Shown in pieces: positions 1 through 5,739 of a DNA stretch of 5,938 bases. The notes under the pieces were generated by a model that worked only from the letters and a program-made list of their open reading frames with translations, did no database searches and was not told the origin of the DNA. Made by a program: the position numbers and the translations under genes. Within the stretch, counting starts at the first letter, position 1; each line of letters begins with the position of its first letter. The DNA lies in NCBI GenBank assembly GCA_937907435.1, contig CALCIA010000048.1:1-5938 (forward strand), read 5' to 3'. Source of the stretch: an uncultured Actinomycetes bacterium. GTDB lineage: Bacteria; Actinomycetota; Thermoleophilia; Solirubrobacterales; 70-9.

Positions 1-117
1 GACGTTCCCGGCATCTTCGTCACGGATCCGGCCGAGGTGTGGAGGCTCCCCGACCTGATCGTCACGGAAGTCCGACTTCCTCACGTCCCTGTGACGCCTC
101 CCTCACAGAAGCCTCAC

Positions 118-175
118 GTCCTGGGCTCCTCATGGGGGTCACAGCCTGCCAGGACCCCCATGAGGAGCCCAGGAC
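118..175 (-). terminator. Perfect 23 bp stem-loop downstream of TetR operon
   Basis: Bases 118-140 pair without mismatch with 153-175, leaving a 12-base loop (141-152). The stem is very GC-rich and begins about 50 bases past the TetR stop codon in the direction of transcription. No T-run follows it, so it is not a classical intrinsic terminator. Such T-poor hairpins are common at operon ends in high-GC actinobacteria. It could equally be a 3'-end stabiliser or the fold of a mobile repeat. The same hairpin, with the same loop orientation relative to transcription, follows the other operon. Confidence 0.55.
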
Positions 176-202
176 CACCTCGGACGGCCGCAGGCGCCGG
201 GG

Positions 203-224
203 CCCCCCGCCCGACCCCCGCCCC
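203..224 (-). other. G-run cluster just after TetR stop (possible G-quadruplex)
   Basis: Reading the minus strand, one base after the TAG codon come G-runs of 4, 5, 3 and 6 separated by C, TC and C. This fits a four-tract quadruplex pattern with short loops and would lie in the 3' untranslated RNA of the TetR operon. A comparable cluster follows the stop of the opposite operon. Formation of a quadruplex is inference. A run of Cs follows at once (minus strand, 202-199), which could compete by forming a hairpin. Confidence 0.4.
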
Positions 225-225
225 G

Positions 226-897
226 CTACTCCTCGCCCTCAGCCTTGTGCGCCCGCATCGCGTCACCGACCGCCGCCGCCAGGCGCTCCGCCGCCGCGCC
301 TTCACGGGTCGCCCCCGGCGCCAGGCCGCCGATCACGGTGCGGCTGAACTGGGCGGCGATCTCGGTCGCGTCGAGGCGGCCGCCGGGGACGAACCAGGTC
401 CAGGCCCAGTTGGTCATGCCGAAGATCTGGACCGCGGTCAGGCGCGGCTCGGCGGTGGCGAAGGCGCCGCTCGCGGCGCCGCGCTGGAGGATGTCGATGA
501 GGAGCGCCGAGAACTCCTTGCGCAGGCGGCGCACCTCGGCCATCGCCGGCTCCTCGGCGGAGCGGAGGATCTCGCGGGAGAAGGCGACGGTCGCGGCGCG
601 GTCGTCCTGCTGGGAGAGCATCAGCTGGCAGATGAAGGCCTGCAGTTCGTCGATCGGATCGTCGAGCTCGGCCAGGTACTCGCGGGCCTCGGCCAGGCGG
701 CGCCGCATGTAGTCGTTGTTGATCTGCTCGAGGATCGCTTCCTTGGAGCCGAAGTGGTGCAGGACGGTGCCCTTGCTGATGTCGAGCGCTTCGGCGACGT
801 CACGGACGCTGACCTCGTCGTAGCCGCGCTCCGCCACCAGCTCGGTGAAGCAGCGCAGGATGGCTCCCCGCTTGCTTTTTCGTTGGGCCGTCGGCAT
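226..897 (-). CDS. TetR/AcrR-family transcriptional repressor
   Basis: The 223-residue length is normal for TetR one-component repressors. The N-terminal DNA-binding domain spans about residues 10-57, with the helix-turn-helix and the family signature KGTVLHHFGSKEAIL at 42-56. The C-terminal half is the ligand and dimer domain. Its segment MTNWAWTWFVPGGRLDATEI (161-180) resembles the end of KstR2-like regulators of acyl-CoA and sterol catabolism, which bind CoA thioesters, so an acyl-CoA ligand is my inference. It is the last gene of the leftward operon, 35 bp after the dehydrogenase stop. That gap (898-932) holds no clear Shine-Dalgarno sequence, although the ATG is well placed for the domain. 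The likely target is the palindrome at 3622-3645, which would make it autoregulatory. The TetR family is certain; ligand and target are not. Confidence 0.93.
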   Translation of the reverse strand: MPTAQRKSKRGAILRCFTELVAERGYDEVSVRDVAEALDISKGTVLHHFGSKEAILEQINNDYMRRRLAEAREYLAELDDPIDELQAFICQLMLSQQDDRAATVAFSREILRSAEEPAMAEVRRLRKEFSALLIDILQRGAASGAFATAEPRLTAVQIFGMTNWAWTWFVPGGRLDATEIAAQFSRTVIGGLAPGATREGAAAERLAAAVGDAMRAHKAEGEE

Positions 898-932
898 CGG
901 CGGAGGCTACCCGGGGGAGCCGTCGGCAGGCC

Positions 933-2090
933 TCACGCGAGCAGCCCGCGGGCGATGATGAAGCGCTGGATCTCGGCCGTGCCGCCGCCGATCTGCATCA
1001 GCTTGGCGTCGCGCATGTAACGCTCGACCGGGAACTCGTCGATGTAGCCGTAGCCGCCGAGGACCTGCACGGCGTCGGTCGTCACCCGCATCGCCACGTC
1101 GCCGGCCAGGAGCTTCGCCGCCGAGGCCAGCTCGCGGGCGCCCGCGTCGTCGGCCTCGACCCGCGCCAGCGCGGTCCAGGTCAGCGCCCGCGCCGCCTCG
1201 GTCTCCGTGTACATGTCGGCGAGCTTGCCGCCGATCAGCTGGAACTCGCCGATCGGGCGACCGAACTGGCGCCGCTCGCGGGCGTAGGCGAGCGCCGCCT
1301 CGAGCGCCCCCTGCGCCAGCCCGACCGACTCGGCCGCCATCAGCACCCGCTCGGAGTCGAGGCCGGCGAGGAGGATCTCCCGACCCTCATCGGGCCCGCC
1401 GACGAGCGCCTCGTCGCCGACCACGCAGTCGTCGAGGATCAGTTCGCCGGTCGGCGAGCCGCGCCAGCCCATCTTCGAGAACTTGCGCCCGCGGGCGAAG
1501 CCGGGCGCGTCGGTCGGGATCGCGAACAGCCCGAGCCGCCGGTCGTCGGTGCCGCCGGTGCGGGCGTAGACGAGCGCCAGGTCGGCGACCGGGCCGTTGG
1601 TGATGAAGGTCTTGGTCCCGTTCAGGCGCCAGCCGCTGTCGACCCGCTCGGCGCGGGTCCGCATCGACATCACGTCGGAGCCCGCCTCCGGCTCGGTCAT
1701 CGCCAGGCAGCCGACCACGGAGCCGTCGATCAGCCCCGGCAGCCAGCGGCGCTTCTGCTCCTCCGAGCCGTGCCGGGCGAGCCGGCCGACCACCATGTCG
1801 GCCTGGTGGAGGACGGTGGCCGCGGTCGAGAGGCAGGCGGCGGCGAGCTCTTCGCCGACGATGCAGAGCTCCGCCAGTCCGAGCCCCGCGCCGCCGTACT
1901 CGGGCGGCGCCGTCGCGCCCAGCAGCCCCAGCTCGGCCGCCTGCGCCCAGCTCTCCGCGGGGAAGCTCTGGGCGGCGTCGATCGCGGCGGCGCGGGGGGC
2001 GACGTCACGGCGGGCGAATTCGTGGACGGTGCGCCGCAACAGGACCTGCTCGGGTTCGAGGCCGAGGTCGGAGGGCGGCGGCAGCGGCAC
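933..2090 (-). CDS. Acyl-CoA dehydrogenase, isovaleryl-CoA dehydrogenase-like
   Basis: This is a complete 385-residue FAD flavoenzyme that introduces the alpha-beta double bond into an acyl-CoA and passes electrons to ETF. The N-terminal helical domain is followed by the middle beta domain with MTEPEAGSD (131-139) and FITNG (162-166). The C-terminal helical domain carries RRQFGRPIGEFQ (273-284) and GGYGYIDEFPVERYMRDAK (345-363). The usual C-terminal catalytic glutamate of MCAD/SCAD types (YEGT) is replaced by GGGT (368-371). A glutamate sits instead at 247 in LDSERV, where isovaleryl-CoA dehydrogenase has its base (Glu254), so a branched or IVD-like substrate is likely. The start is GTG. A Shine-Dalgarno-like GAGGGG (2100-2105, minus strand) lies 9 bases upstream, inside the end of the hydratase gene, which stops 3 bp before. 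The substrate is inferred, not proven. Confidence 0.93.
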   Translation of the reverse strand: MPLPPPSDLGLEPEQVLLRRTVHEFARRDVAPRAAAIDAAQSFPAESWAQAAELGLLGATAPPEYGGAGLGLAELCIVGEELAAACLSTAATVLHQADMVVGRLARHGSEEQKRRWLPGLIDGSVVGCLAMTEPEAGSDVMSMRTRAERVDSGWRLNGTKTFITNGPVADLALVYARTGGTDDRRLGLFAIPTDAPGFARGRKFSKMGWRGSPTGELILDDCVVGDEALVGGPDEGREILLAGLDSERVLMAAESVGLAQGALEAALAYARERRQFGRPIGEFQLIGGKLADMYTETEAARALTWTALARVEADDAGARELASAAKLLAGDVAMRVTTDAVQVLGGYGYIDEFPVERYMRDAKLMQIGGGTAEIQRFIIARGLLA

Positions 2091-2093
2091 CGC

Positions 2094-2876
2094 TCAGTGC
2101 CCCTCGAAGCGAGGCTCGCGGCGCTCGAGGAAGGCGCGCGCGCCCTCGCGCCGGTCGCTCGAAGCGAGCAGCGCGGCCAGCCGGTCTTCGACCCGCAGGT
2201 TGGCGTCGGCGATCGGCAGGTTGCCGTCGCGGCACAGGCTTTCGACGATCGCCCGCGCCGAGAGCGGCGCCACGCGGGCGACCTTCGCCGCCAGCTCGAG
2301 CGCCCGGTCGAGCACCTCCGCGGCGGGCACCGCGTAGTTGACGAGGCCGAGCTCCTTCGCCTCGGCGCCGCTGAGGAGGTCCCCGGTCAGCGCCAGCTCG
2401 GCGGCGGCGGTGCGCGGGATCAGGAGCGGCAGGCGGGCGAGGCCGCCGGTCGCCGGGATGATCCCCAGCGTCGCCTCCGGCAGGCCCAGCTTCGCCTCGG
2501 TCGAGGCGACCCGCAGGAGGCAGGCGAGGGCGAGCTCGAGGCCGCCGCCGAGCGCGTGGCCGTTGAGGGCGGCGATCGTCGGCATCGGCAGCGCCGCGAC
2601 CGCGTTCACGGAGGCCCGCAGGCGGCGGTTGTAGGCGAGGTTTTCTTCGGCGCTCGCCGACTCCAGCTCGCGGATGTCGGCGCCCGCGGCGAAGACGCCG
2701 TCGGTCCCGGTGATGACGACGCAGCGCACGTCCGGATCGCGGCCGAGACGCTCGACCGCCTCCTGCAGCGCGGTCGCGGTCGGGACGTCGAGGACGTTGC
2801 GGCGCTCGGCGGCGGTCAGCGTGAGGACGGCGACGTGGTCGCGCAGCGAGACCTCGACCGGGGCCGCGCTCCTCAC
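2094..2876 (-). CDS. Enoyl-CoA hydratase (crotonase family)
   Basis: The 260 residues match a complete crotonase-fold hydratase, which adds water to a 2-enoyl-CoA to give a 3-hydroxyacyl-CoA. The oxyanion-hole strand AAGADI is at 63-68 and GHALGGGLELA at 106-116. Both catalytic glutamates of rat mitochondrial hydratase (Glu144 and Glu164) have counterparts: E114 in GGGLELA and E134 in GLPE, with the same spacing of 20. The conserved tail EGARAFLERREPRF (244-257) is present. Hydratase activity is therefore more likely than an isomerase or hydrolase role, although members differ widely in substrate. It starts with GTG overlapping the stop of the SDR gene by 4 bases (GTGA), typical of translational coupling, and ends 3 bp before the dehydrogenase. 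Confidence 0.92.
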   Translation of the reverse strand: MRSAAPVEVSLRDHVAVLTLTAAERRNVLDVPTATALQEAVERLGRDPDVRCVVITGTDGVFAAGADIRELESASAEENLAYNRRLRASVNAVAALPMPTIAALNGHALGGGLELALACLLRVASTEAKLGLPEATLGIIPATGGLARLPLLIPRTAAAELALTGDLLSGAEAKELGLVNYAVPAAEVLDRALELAAKVARVAPLSARAIVESLCRDGNLPIADANLRVEDRLAALLASSDRREGARAFLERREPRFEGH

Positions 2877-3613
2877 GGCAGGCCCACCACCCCGCGCTGC
2901 AGCAGCACCACCTCCGGCACCACGCAGTGGCTGGAGAGCCGCAGCAGCGCCCGCACCGATTCGGCGACGTCCGCGGCGCGGATCATCGTCTCCGCCGGCA
3001 CCTTCTCCTTGACGTAGTCGGCGAGCGCGGTGTCGACGAAGGCGGGGCAGAGGACGCAGGACTTGATCCCGGCCGGGCCGAGCTCCCGCTGCATCGCCTG
3101 GGTGAAGCCGACCAGGCCGTGCTTGGTGGCCGAGTAGACGCCGAGGCCCGGCTCGCCGATCTTGCCGGTGATCGAGGCGGTGTTGACGACCAGCGCTTCG
3201 CCGTGGGCGGCGCCGGCCGCGCGCAGCATGTCCTCGGCTTCGCGGTAGAAGAGGATCGGCGCCCGCAGGTTGACCGCGAGCTGCAGCTCGAGGTGCTTGT
3301 CCTTGACCGCGGCCAGCTCCCCGGCGACGCCGAGGCCGGCGTTGTTGACGAGGACGTCGAGCCGGCCGAAGCGCTCGCGGTGGGCGTCGACCAGGGCCTT
3401 CACGGCCTCGGGGTCGCCGACGTCGGTGGGGACCGTCTGGACCGCGACGCCGGCGAAGGCCGGCGAGCCCGCGGCCGCCTCCAGCTTGCTCGCGGTGCGC
3501 GAGGCCAGGGTCAGGTCGTAGCCCTCCTCGGCCAGCATCGCCGCGATCGCCAGCCCGATCCCACTTGACGCGCCGGTGACCAGCGCCGCTCTGGTGCCCT
3601 CTTCTGCTCCCAT
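2873..3613 (-). CDS. Short-chain dehydrogenase/reductase (SDR)
   Basis: This is a classical 246-residue SDR, an NAD(P)-dependent alcohol/ketone oxidoreductase. The Rossmann glycine motif TGASSGIG is at 13-20 and NNAG at 90-93. The catalytic tetrad is complete: N115, S147, Y160 and K164 in YSATK. Arg39 at the end of the second strand (LASRTASK) favours NADP(H) over NAD(H). As the neighbour of an acyl-CoA dehydrogenase and a hydratase it could act on 3-hydroxyacyl-CoA, as human HSD17B10 does in isoleucine breakdown, but SDR substrates cannot be read from sequence. It is the first gene of the leftward operon. The ATG lies directly next to the operator region and has no Shine-Dalgarno sequence: the upstream bases on this strand read TCTACCTCCC. 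This suggests a leaderless transcript. Its last bases overlap the hydratase start. Confidence 0.92.
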   Translation of the reverse strand: MGAEEGTRAALVTGASSGIGLAIAAMLAEEGYDLTLASRTASKLEAAAGSPAFAGVAVQTVPTDVGDPEAVKALVDAHRERFGRLDVLVNNAGLGVAGELAAVKDKHLELQLAVNLRAPILFYREAEDMLRAAGAAHGEALVVNTASITGKIGEPGLGVYSATKHGLVGFTQAMQRELGPAGIKSCVLCPAFVDTALADYVKEKVPAETMIRAADVAESVRALLRLSSHCVVPEVVLLQRGVVGLP

Positions 3614-3620
3614 GGGAGGT

Positions 3621-3626
3621 AGACTA
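3621..3626 (-). promoter_or_regulatory. Candidate -10 element of a leaderless SDR promoter
   Basis: On the minus strand TAGTCT fits the actinobacterial -10 pattern TANNNT. Seven bases separate it from the A of the SDR ATG, so transcription could begin at the start codon itself, in keeping with the missing ribosome binding site. No good -35 hexamer is visible 16-18 bases upstream, which weakens the call. Five of its six bases lie inside the operator palindrome, so repressor binding would block it. Confidence 0.45.
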
Positions 3627-3645
3627 ACCGTCCGGACGGTCAGTC
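3622..3645. promoter_or_regulatory. 24 bp palindromic operator, likely bound by the TetR protein
   Basis: Half-sites GACTAACCGTCC and GGACGGTCAGTC are reverse complements at 11 of 12 positions, centred between 3633 and 3634. The only mismatch is the pair 3626/3641. Size, symmetry and place in the divergent intergenic region are typical of a TetR-family operator, possibly for two dimers. It starts 8 bp from the SDR start codon and lies 29 bp before the E1 alpha start, so one site could repress both operons. I do not recognise the core ACCGTCCGGACGGT as the site of a specific named regulator. Assignment to the TetR encoded here rests on proximity. Confidence 0.8.
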
Positions 3646-3662
3646 GGGGATTTCAGGTCTAC

Positions 3663-3669
3663 GGAAGGG
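3663..3669 (+). promoter_or_regulatory. Ribosome binding site of E1 alpha
   Basis: GGAAGGG ends 5 bases before the ATG at 3675. It decides the start: the frame is open further upstream, including an ATG at 3612, but that would run translation through the operator and add 21 or more residues with no counterpart in the family. Confidence 0.65.
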
Positions 3670-3674
3670 TTGGG

Positions 3675-4658
3675 ATGAGCACCAAGACCGCGAAGGAAGC
3701 CGCAGGGGCAGCGCCCGCCGAGGAGGGGTCCCTGGCGCTCGACCTCTACCGCCAGGTCACCCGCATCCGGGCCCTTGAGCTGCTGCTGAACCGTTATGTC
3801 AAGGAGCACGGCTTCGGCGGCTTCTGGCATCCCGGCCTCGGCCAGGAGGCGGTGCAGGCGGGCGCGGTGATGGCCCTGCGGCGCGAGGACTACCTCTACT
3901 ACGCGCACCGCGGCCTCGGTTATGCCCTGGTCAAGGGCATGGCGCCGGAGGTCCTGCTCGGCGACCTCTTCGGGCGCACCGGGGGCAGCGTCGGGGGCAA
4001 GGGCGGCGGCACGGTCCACTTCGTCGACCCCGAGCTCGGCGTGCTCGGCCAGGGCGGGACGCTCGGCTCGAACTTCGTCCTCGGGGCGGGGGCGGCGACC
4101 TCGATCCAGATCCTCGGCGAGGACCGCGTGGTCGCCGTCTTCTTCGGCGACGGCGCCGCCGCCCGCGGCACCTTCCACGAGGCGGCCCTGCAGGCGGCGG
4201 TCTGGAAGCTGCCGATCGTCTGGGTCTGCGAGAACAACGGCTGGCACCTCTCGGCGCCCTTCTCCGACCAGAGCCCGACCGAGGACATCGCCGACCGGGC
4301 GGCCGCCTACGGCGTGCCGGGGGTCGTTGTCGACGGCCAGGACGCGCTTGCCGTGCGCGCGGCGACGCTGGCCGCGGTCGAGCGGGCGCGGGCGGGGGAG
4401 GGGCCCTCGCTGGTCGAGGCGAAGACGCTGCGCATCCGCGGCCACTACGAGGGCGATCCGCAGAAGTACCGCGACGACATCGCCGACGGCCTGGAGGTGC
4501 CGCGCGACCCGCTGGCGATCCTGCGCGAGCGGGTCCCGGCGGCGGAGGCAGACGCCTTGGACGCGGTCGCCGCGGAGGAGGCCGAGGCGGCGCTGGAGAA
4601 GGCCTTGGCGATGCCCAAAGGCGGCCCCGAGGTCGTCACCCAGGGAGTCTGGGCGTGA
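3675..4658 (+). CDS. Thiamine-diphosphate dehydrogenase E1, alpha subunit
   Basis: The 327 residues match the usual length of the alpha chain of heterotetrameric E1 enzymes (pyruvate, branched-chain 2-oxoacid or acetoin dehydrogenases), which decarboxylate or cleave the substrate on thiamine diphosphate and hand the acyl group to a lipoyl E2. The cofactor motif begins with GDG at 158-160 and ends with NN at 187-188. YYAHRGLGYALVKG (75-88) and GGKGGGTVHF (107-116) are the substrate and cofactor loops of the family. The segment RGHYEGDPQKYR (255-266) is closer to acetoin dehydrogenase (AcoA-like) chains than to the phosphorylated loop of mitochondrial PDH, so acetoin is a real alternative to a 2-oxo acid. 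It opens the rightward operon, and its beta partner follows 70 bp later. No lipoyl E2 or E3 gene is in the window. Confidence 0.93.
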   Translation: MSTKTAKEAAGAAPAEEGSLALDLYRQVTRIRALELLLNRYVKEHGFGGFWHPGLGQEAVQAGAVMALRREDYLYYAHRGLGYALVKGMAPEVLLGDLFGRTGGSVGGKGGGTVHFVDPELGVLGQGGTLGSNFVLGAGAATSIQILGEDRVVAVFFGDGAAARGTFHEAALQAAVWKLPIVWVCENNGWHLSAPFSDQSPTEDIADRAAAYGVPGVVVDGQDALAVRAATLAAVERARAGEGPSLVEAKTLRIRGHYEGDPQKYRDDIADGLEVPRDPLAILRERVPAAEADALDAVAAEEAEAALEKALAMPKGGPEVVTQGVWA

Positions 4659-4679
4659 GCCACCGCGCCTCGTCCTCAC

Positions 4680-4714
4680 CCGACGCTTGTCGCCCTGTGG
4701 GCGACAAGCGTCGG
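4680..4714 (+). repeat. Perfect hairpin between the E1 alpha and beta genes
   Basis: CCGACGCTTGTCGCCC (4680-4695) and its exact complement (4699-4714) form a 16 bp stem with a three-base loop TGT. It fills most of the 70 bp gap after the E1 alpha stop and ends two bases before the GGAGG of E1 beta. No T-run follows, so a full terminator is unlikely. Partial termination, RNA protection or processing, control of beta translation, or a REP-like repeat insertion are possible. Confidence 0.8.
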
Positions 4715-4716
4715 AC

Positions 4717-4721
4717 GGAGG
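4717..4721 (+). promoter_or_regulatory. Ribosome binding site of E1 beta
   Basis: A consensus GGAGG lies 7 bases before the GTG at 4729 and fixes that start. The reading frame is open far upstream, but only as an out-of-frame shadow of E1 alpha. The site begins two bases after the hairpin stem, close enough for that fold to affect ribosome access. Confidence 0.75.
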
Positions 4722-4728
4722 ATCTCCG

Positions 4729-5721
4729 GTGAGCGTCGAGACCGAGCGGATCGGTTACGCGTGGGCGATCAACCACGCCCTCGCCGAGGAGATGCGGCGT
4801 GACCCGCGGGTCTGGATGATGGGACAGGACATCGGCAGGATGGGCGGCGTCTTCGGCGTCACCCGCGGCCTCTTCGACGAGTTCGGGCCGGCGCGCGTGC
4901 GCGACACGACGATCAACGAGACCTTCATCGTCGGCGGTGCGGCGGGGGCGGCGATGACCGGGACGATCCCGGTGGTCGAGCTGCAGTTCGCCGACTTCGG
5001 CCTGGTCGCCGGAGACGAGATCTTCCACAAGCTCGCCAAGTGGCGCTACATGCACGGCGGCAAGCTCGAACTGCCGGCGGTGGTCCGCCTGCCGACCGGC
5101 GTCGTCGGCGGCGCCGGCGCCGAACACTCGCAGAGCCTGGAGGCGATGGGGATGCACGTCCCGGGCCTCAAAGTCGCCCTCCCGGCGACGCCCGCCGACG
5201 CCAAGGGTCTGCTGAAGAGCGCGATCCGCGATCCCAACCCGGTCCTCTTCTTCGAACACAAGGGCCTCTACCGGGTAAAGGGCGAGGTGCCGACGAGCGA
5301 CGATTACCTGGTCCCGTTCGGCGAGGCCGCGATCCGCCGCCGCGGCGACGCGGCGACCGTGGTGGCGACCGGCCTGATGGTCGGCCGCGCCCTCGAGGCG
5401 GCCGAGGCGCTCGCCGCCGAGGACATCGAGCTCGAGGTGATCGACCCCCGCACCCTCGTCCCCCTCGACATGGACACCATCATCGCCTCGGTGGAGCGCA
5501 CCGGCCGCGCCTTGGTCGTCCACGAGGCGGTCCGCACCGCCGGCGCCGGCGCCGAGATCGCCGCCCGCATCCAAGAAGCCGCCTTCTTCGCCCTCGATGC
5601 CCCCGTCTGGCGCCTCGGCGCCCTAGACACCCCGATCCCCCAGGACCCGGAGCTGGAGCAGCTCGTCATCCCGAGTGCAGCTCAGATCGAGGTGGCTGTC
5701 CGGGAGTTGGTGGGGCTTTAG
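4729..5721 (+). CDS. Thiamine-diphosphate dehydrogenase E1, beta subunit
   Basis: This is a complete 330-residue beta chain that forms the alpha2-beta2 E1 with the preceding gene and supplies half of each thiamine diphosphate site. TINETFIVGGAAGAA (61-75) contains E64, the counterpart of the glutamate (Glu59 in human PDH) that activates the cofactor. PVVELQFADF (81-90), GAEHSQSLEA (130-139), FFEHKGLYR (174-182) and IDPRTLVPLDMDTI (238-251) are family blocks. VVHEAVRTAGAGAEIAARI (263-281) belongs to the C-terminal transketolase-like domain that mediates assembly with E2. The start is GTG, chosen from the GGAGG 7 bases upstream and the family length. It is the last gene of the rightward operon. 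Its TAG stop sits inside a G-run cluster and directly before the right repeat copy. Substrate (2-oxo acid or acetoin) is unresolved, as for the alpha chain. Confidence 0.93.
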   Translation: MSVETERIGYAWAINHALAEEMRRDPRVWMMGQDIGRMGGVFGVTRGLFDEFGPARVRDTTINETFIVGGAAGAAMTGTIPVVELQFADFGLVAGDEIFHKLAKWRYMHGGKLELPAVVRLPTGVVGGAGAEHSQSLEAMGMHVPGLKVALPATPADAKGLLKSAIRDPNPVLFFEHKGLYRVKGEVPTSDDYLVPFGEAAIRRRGDAATVVATGLMVGRALEAAEALAAEDIELEVIDPRTLVPLDMDTIIASVERTGRALVVHEAVRTAGAGAEIAARIQEAAFFALDAPVWRLGALDTPIPQDPELEQLVIPSAAQIEVAVRELVGL

Positions 5722-5739
5722 GGGGGCGGGGGTGCGGGG
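5712..5739 (+). other. G-run cluster across E1 beta stop (possible G-quadruplex)
   Basis: G-runs of 4, 6, 5 and 4 are separated by CTTTA, C and TGC, fitting a four-tract quadruplex pattern on the coding strand. The stop codon TAG (5719-5721) lies between the first two runs. The matching region of the other operon lies just after its own stop codon. Folding in the RNA or DNA is inference. Confidence 0.4.

Larger units (their letters stand above)
1..225 (-). repeat. Left copy of operon-end repeat element
   Basis: This copy is inverted relative to the one at the right end. Positions 1-177 align without gaps to the complement of 5936-5760 with 13 mismatches. Two blocks are identical, 57-100 and 112-177, and six of the mismatches fall in a variable spacer at 101-111. 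After a 1-base indel the shared tract CGGCCGTCCGAGG (minus strand, 190-178) follows. An 11-base match, GGGGCGGGGGT, then lies one base after the TAG stop of the TetR gene. Internal structure includes a 23 bp stem-loop (118-175), a small palindrome with 7-base arms (66-80) and the 10-base direct repeat CCTCACGTCC at 79-88 and 112-121. There is no convincing gene inside. The element may continue beyond base 1. Function is unknown; an operon-end or terminator-associated dispersed repeat is the best reading. Confidence 0.85.

Noticed and set aside
1..190. Small conserved protein encoded within the repeat (an open frame exists in both copies)
   Set aside because: The first differences between copies mix silent and replacing changes (F/S, P/R, L/P), there is no ribosome binding site, and the frame runs through the hairpin.
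178..190. CCGTCCGA in both repeats and GGACGGA near 4713 as extra TetR half-sites
   Set aside because: Only 6-8 bases of one half-site match, with no second half. This is expected by chance in such GC-rich DNA.
37..1020. Long open frame on the plus strand over the TetR gene and repeat
   Set aside because: It lies opposite a clear TetR gene, shows no family motifs and is low-complexity Ala/Gly/Arg as expected of a high-GC shadow.
1770..3017. A 415-residue plus-strand open frame opposite the dehydrogenase and hydratase
   Set aside because: Its composition (Arg, Gly, Ala, Glu) is that of an antisense shadow. The opposite strand carries complete catalytic motifs of known enzymes.
3576..3674. 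Upstream in-frame starts for E1 alpha
   Set aside because: They would place the operator inside the coding sequence and overlap the SDR gene. ATG 3675 has a GGAAGGG at proper spacing.
3624..4679. A 351-residue minus-strand open frame opposite E1 alpha
   Set aside because: It is a shadow of a gene with full thiamine-diphosphate motifs, and it would run through the operator region.
3922..4728. N-terminal extension of E1 beta into the E1 alpha gene
   Set aside because: The extension is Arg/Ser/Ala-rich shadow sequence. GGAGG before GTG 4729 and the family length of about 330 residues fix the start.
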